Positions 6,629 through 8,173 of a stretch of 8,173 nucleotides of DNA are shown here, piece by piece. The notes beneath the pieces were generated by a model that worked only from the letters and a program-made list of their open reading frames with translations, made no database searches and was not told where the DNA came from. Position numbers and translations under genes: made by a program. Location of the stretch: positions 1 through 8,173 of the forward strand of contig JANQOC010000167.1 of assembly GCA_028279265.1 (NCBI GenBank), read 5' to 3'. How positions within the stretch are numbered: the first letter of the stretch is position 1; each line of letters starts with the position of its first letter. This DNA is from Hyphomicrobiales bacterium. GTDB lineage: Bacteria; Pseudomonadota; Alphaproteobacteria; Rhizobiales; CAYWUX01.

Positions 6629-7600
6629 GTGGATAACAAACATAGTCTGGGCTGGATCGGTATGGGCCGCATGGGATATCCAATGGCCGAAAAACTGGTC
6701 GATGCTGGAAACAATGTTTCCCTGTGGAACAGAACCCGCGCCAAAGCGGAACCCCTGGCCGAGAAGGGAGCCAATCTTGTCGACAACCCTTCCGACCTCA
6801 GCGCCGTCGACATTCTGTTCACGATGGTCTCGACCGGCACAGACCTCAATCAGGTCCTGTTCGGAGACAATGGGGTTCTGAGCGGAGATGAAAGCGCGGC
6901 ACCGAAGATCATTGTCGACTGCTCCAGTATCGGCGGCGATGAATCCGTTGTCTTCCGGGAAAAATTTGCAGAACGCGGCGCCGAATATATTTCCGCACCG
7001 GTCAGCGGCAACGGCAAATGCGTGAAGGCGGGCAAGCTGAGTGTCGTCGCCTCCGGTCCTGAGGCGGCCTTCAATCAGGCGAAGCCCTATCTCGAAACAT
7101 TTGCCCTGCGCGGCGTGTCCTATGTGGGAGAGGGGGAGCTCGCAAGATTCTGCAAGATCGCCCATAATGTCATGCTCGGTGTGGTTATCCAGAACCTTGC
7201 GGAAATTACCATCCTGGCACAGAAGGCCGGGGTTCCGAGACATGCCTTTCTCGACTTCATGAACAATAGTGTGATGGGCTCCATATTCACACGCTACAAG
7301 TCCAACGCTCTTGTCAATCTGGACTGGACAACGACCTTCACGCCCCCCCTATTGAGAAAAGACCTGGACCTGGGCCTGAAGTCCGGACGCGAACTGGACG
7401 TGCCCATGCCGGTTACGGCAGCGACCCGGGAAGCCTTGCAGGCGCACTTTGGGGCCGCCCAACTCAAGGATGATCCTGAAGCTTACCTGCAGGCGGATTT
7501 TTCGGCCATTCTTGAAACCGTGGCCCTTGCAGCGGGTGTCTCCCTTGAACCTGAAGACGTCCCCATTCCGACGGGCCTGGAAGTTCCCGAAAAGAGCTAG
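6629..7600 (+). CDS. NAD(P)-dependent beta-hydroxyacid dehydrogenase, 3-hydroxyisobutyrate dehydrogenase family
   Basis: This 323-residue cytoplasmic oxidoreductase should oxidise a beta-hydroxy acid to a semialdehyde or oxo acid (or run in reverse) with NAD(P). The N-terminal Rossmann domain carries GMGRMGYPMA (11-20). The second strand ends in WNRTRAK (33-39), the form seen in NADP(H)-using members of the family, instead of an acidic residue. The substrate segment is SAPVSGNGK (122-130), where the usual third residue of the SGG signature is Asn128. The catalytic lysine is Lys176 with Asn180 in CKIAHN. The all-helical C-terminal domain includes KDLDLGLKSG (244-253) and an acidic, Pro-rich tail. 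GTG at 6629 is the start: GGGAG (6615-6619) is nine bases upstream and the Rossmann strand begins at once. It is separated from E2 by 213 bases containing its own operator, so it is probably a separate or partly separate transcript of the same regulon. Relatives also include tartronate semialdehyde and glyoxylate/succinic semialdehyde reductases. Confidence 0.88.
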   Translation: MDNKHSLGWIGMGRMGYPMAEKLVDAGNNVSLWNRTRAKAEPLAEKGANLVDNPSDLSAVDILFTMVSTGTDLNQVLFGDNGVLSGDESAAPKIIVDCSSIGGDESVVFREKFAERGAEYISAPVSGNGKCVKAGKLSVVASGPEAAFNQAKPYLETFALRGVSYVGEGELARFCKIAHNVMLGVVIQNLAEITILAQKAGVPRHAFLDFMNNSVMGSIFTRYKSNALVNLDWTTTFTPPLLRKDLDLGLKSGRELDVPMPVTAATREALQAHFGAAQLKDDPEAYLQADFSAILETVALAAGVSLEPEDVPIPTGLEVPEKS

Positions 7601-8173
7601 TCAGGCCAGTTCGGCCTGCAAATGCGGATATTTCTCGGTCAGCAGTGAGCCGTGATAATAAGTCAGCTCAAACGCATCCTGCGCTTTGAGCTGCTCCAGC
7701 CATTGCGCCACCGTCGGTTTGCCGTCCCAGAAAGACGTGAGATTTATATCCTCAAGCCGCACGATCACCGGCATAACCGCAATGTCCGCCAGTGTAAACT
7801 GCTCGCCCATGAGCCAGGGTCCGCCACAGGCACTGATGGTGTCATGCATGCGGGCGACAGCCCTTTTCAGCCGGTCCATGGCCGCATTCATTTCGGATTC
7901 CGAAAATCCCTTACGGCCCATGGTCAGCAAAAACTCCTTGCGCAGAGGTTTTGATTCCGCGAGCGCGACAAACTCTTCTTCGCTCATACTTTTGAAGTGC
8001 GGCAGAAAGGCCAGGTTGTAAGACGGGAACCGGATCGCCGGCGTCGGTATCTCGTCGATATAGGCAACCAGGGAACGCATATGCGCCCGTTGCAAAGGCT
8101 CCTCGGGAACAAGCTTTCTCGGCTCAGGGAACAGCTCATCGAGATACTGCATGATGACCGCAGAGTCCGTGAT
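7601..8173 (-). CDS. Glutathione S-transferase family protein, 5'-truncated by the window edge
   Basis: On the complement the frame is open to the window end and codes for 190 visible residues; the start and most of the thioredoxin-like N-terminal domain lie beyond 8173. The first visible residues, ITDSAVIMQYLDELFP, match the end of that domain, where a Glu/Asp-Ser pair binds the gamma-glutamyl group of glutathione. The rest is the helical C-terminal domain, with the folding (N-cap) motif FTLADIAVMP preceded by WLMGEQ. An internal ATG at 8152 is not the start, since the conserved DS pair precedes it. These cytoplasmic enzymes conjugate, isomerise or reduce electrophilic compounds; the substrate is unknown. 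It converges on the dehydrogenase gene, with its stop codon directly abutting that gene's stop, so it is an independent transcript. A link to the catabolic operon is possible but not shown. Confidence 0.88.
   Translation of the reverse strand: MTDSAVIMQYLDELFPEPRKLVPEEPLQRAHMRSLVAYIDEIPTPAIRFPSYNLAFLPHFKSMSEEEFVALAESKPLRKEFLLTMGRKGFSESEMNAAMDRLKRAVARMHDTISACGGPWLMGEQFTLADIAVMPVIVRLEDINLTSFWDGKPTVAQWLEQLKAQDAFELTYYHGSLLTEKYPHLQAELA
7602..7618. terminator. Short GC-rich hairpin at the convergent gene junction
   Basis: CAGGCC (7602-7607) and GGCCTG (7613-7618) form a 6-bp stem with a 5-base loop, located in the last codons of the glutathione S-transferase gene just past the dehydrogenase stop. 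On the minus strand a short T-rich stretch (CTCTTTTC) follows about 10 bases later; on the plus strand there is none. With no intergenic space, this is the only candidate for separating the two converging transcripts. It is weak. Confidence 0.28.

Overview
The window looks like a chromosomal catabolic locus of a Proteobacterium, most likely an alphaproteobacterium. This rests on moderately GC-rich coding, Shine-Dalgarno-led genes and protein styles resembling alphaproteobacterial relatives. The placement is by feel and was not tested by any search. There is no sign of phage, insertion sequence, tRNA, rRNA or CRISPR.

Layout. (1) Positions 1-1071 hold the 3' part of a major facilitator transporter. 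(2) Positions 1072-1385 are a 314-base regulatory gap. It contains an 18-bp perfect palindrome of LacI-family type (1247-1264) whose right half is also the -35 of a good promoter (-10 TATAGT at 1281-1286), and a second, unrelated 16-bp palindrome (1142-1157). (3) Positions 1386-6415 hold a tight four-gene run on the + strand: an M24 'pita-bread' family protein with one canonical metal ligand replaced by Cys, then E1-alpha, E1-beta and a two-lipoyl E2 of a 2-oxoacid (pyruvate/acetoin/branched-chain type) dehydrogenase complex. No E3 gene is in the window. (4) Positions 6416-6628 are a second regulatory gap, with a near copy (12 of 14 bases) of the LacI-type operator at 6511-6524. (5) Positions 6629-7600 encode a beta-hydroxyacid dehydrogenase of the 3-hydroxyisobutyrate dehydrogenase family. 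(6) The complement of 7601-8173 encodes the C-terminal part of a glutathione S-transferase family protein, convergent with gene 5 and with no base between the two stop codons.

How it may work together. The paired operators suggest that one repressor, not encoded here, controls both the M24-E1-E2 transcript and the hydroxyacid dehydrogenase. A coherent but unproven reading is a substrate-inducible pathway. The M24 protein would hydrolyse or cleave a small substrate, the dehydrogenase would oxidise a hydroxy acid intermediate, and the E1/E2 complex, with an E3 borrowed from elsewhere, would convert a 2-oxo acid or acetoin-like product to an acyl-CoA. The substrate cannot be read from the sequence. 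The combination of an M24 protein with an altered metal site and a dedicated keto-acid dehydrogenase under a shared operator is the most interesting aspect of the window.
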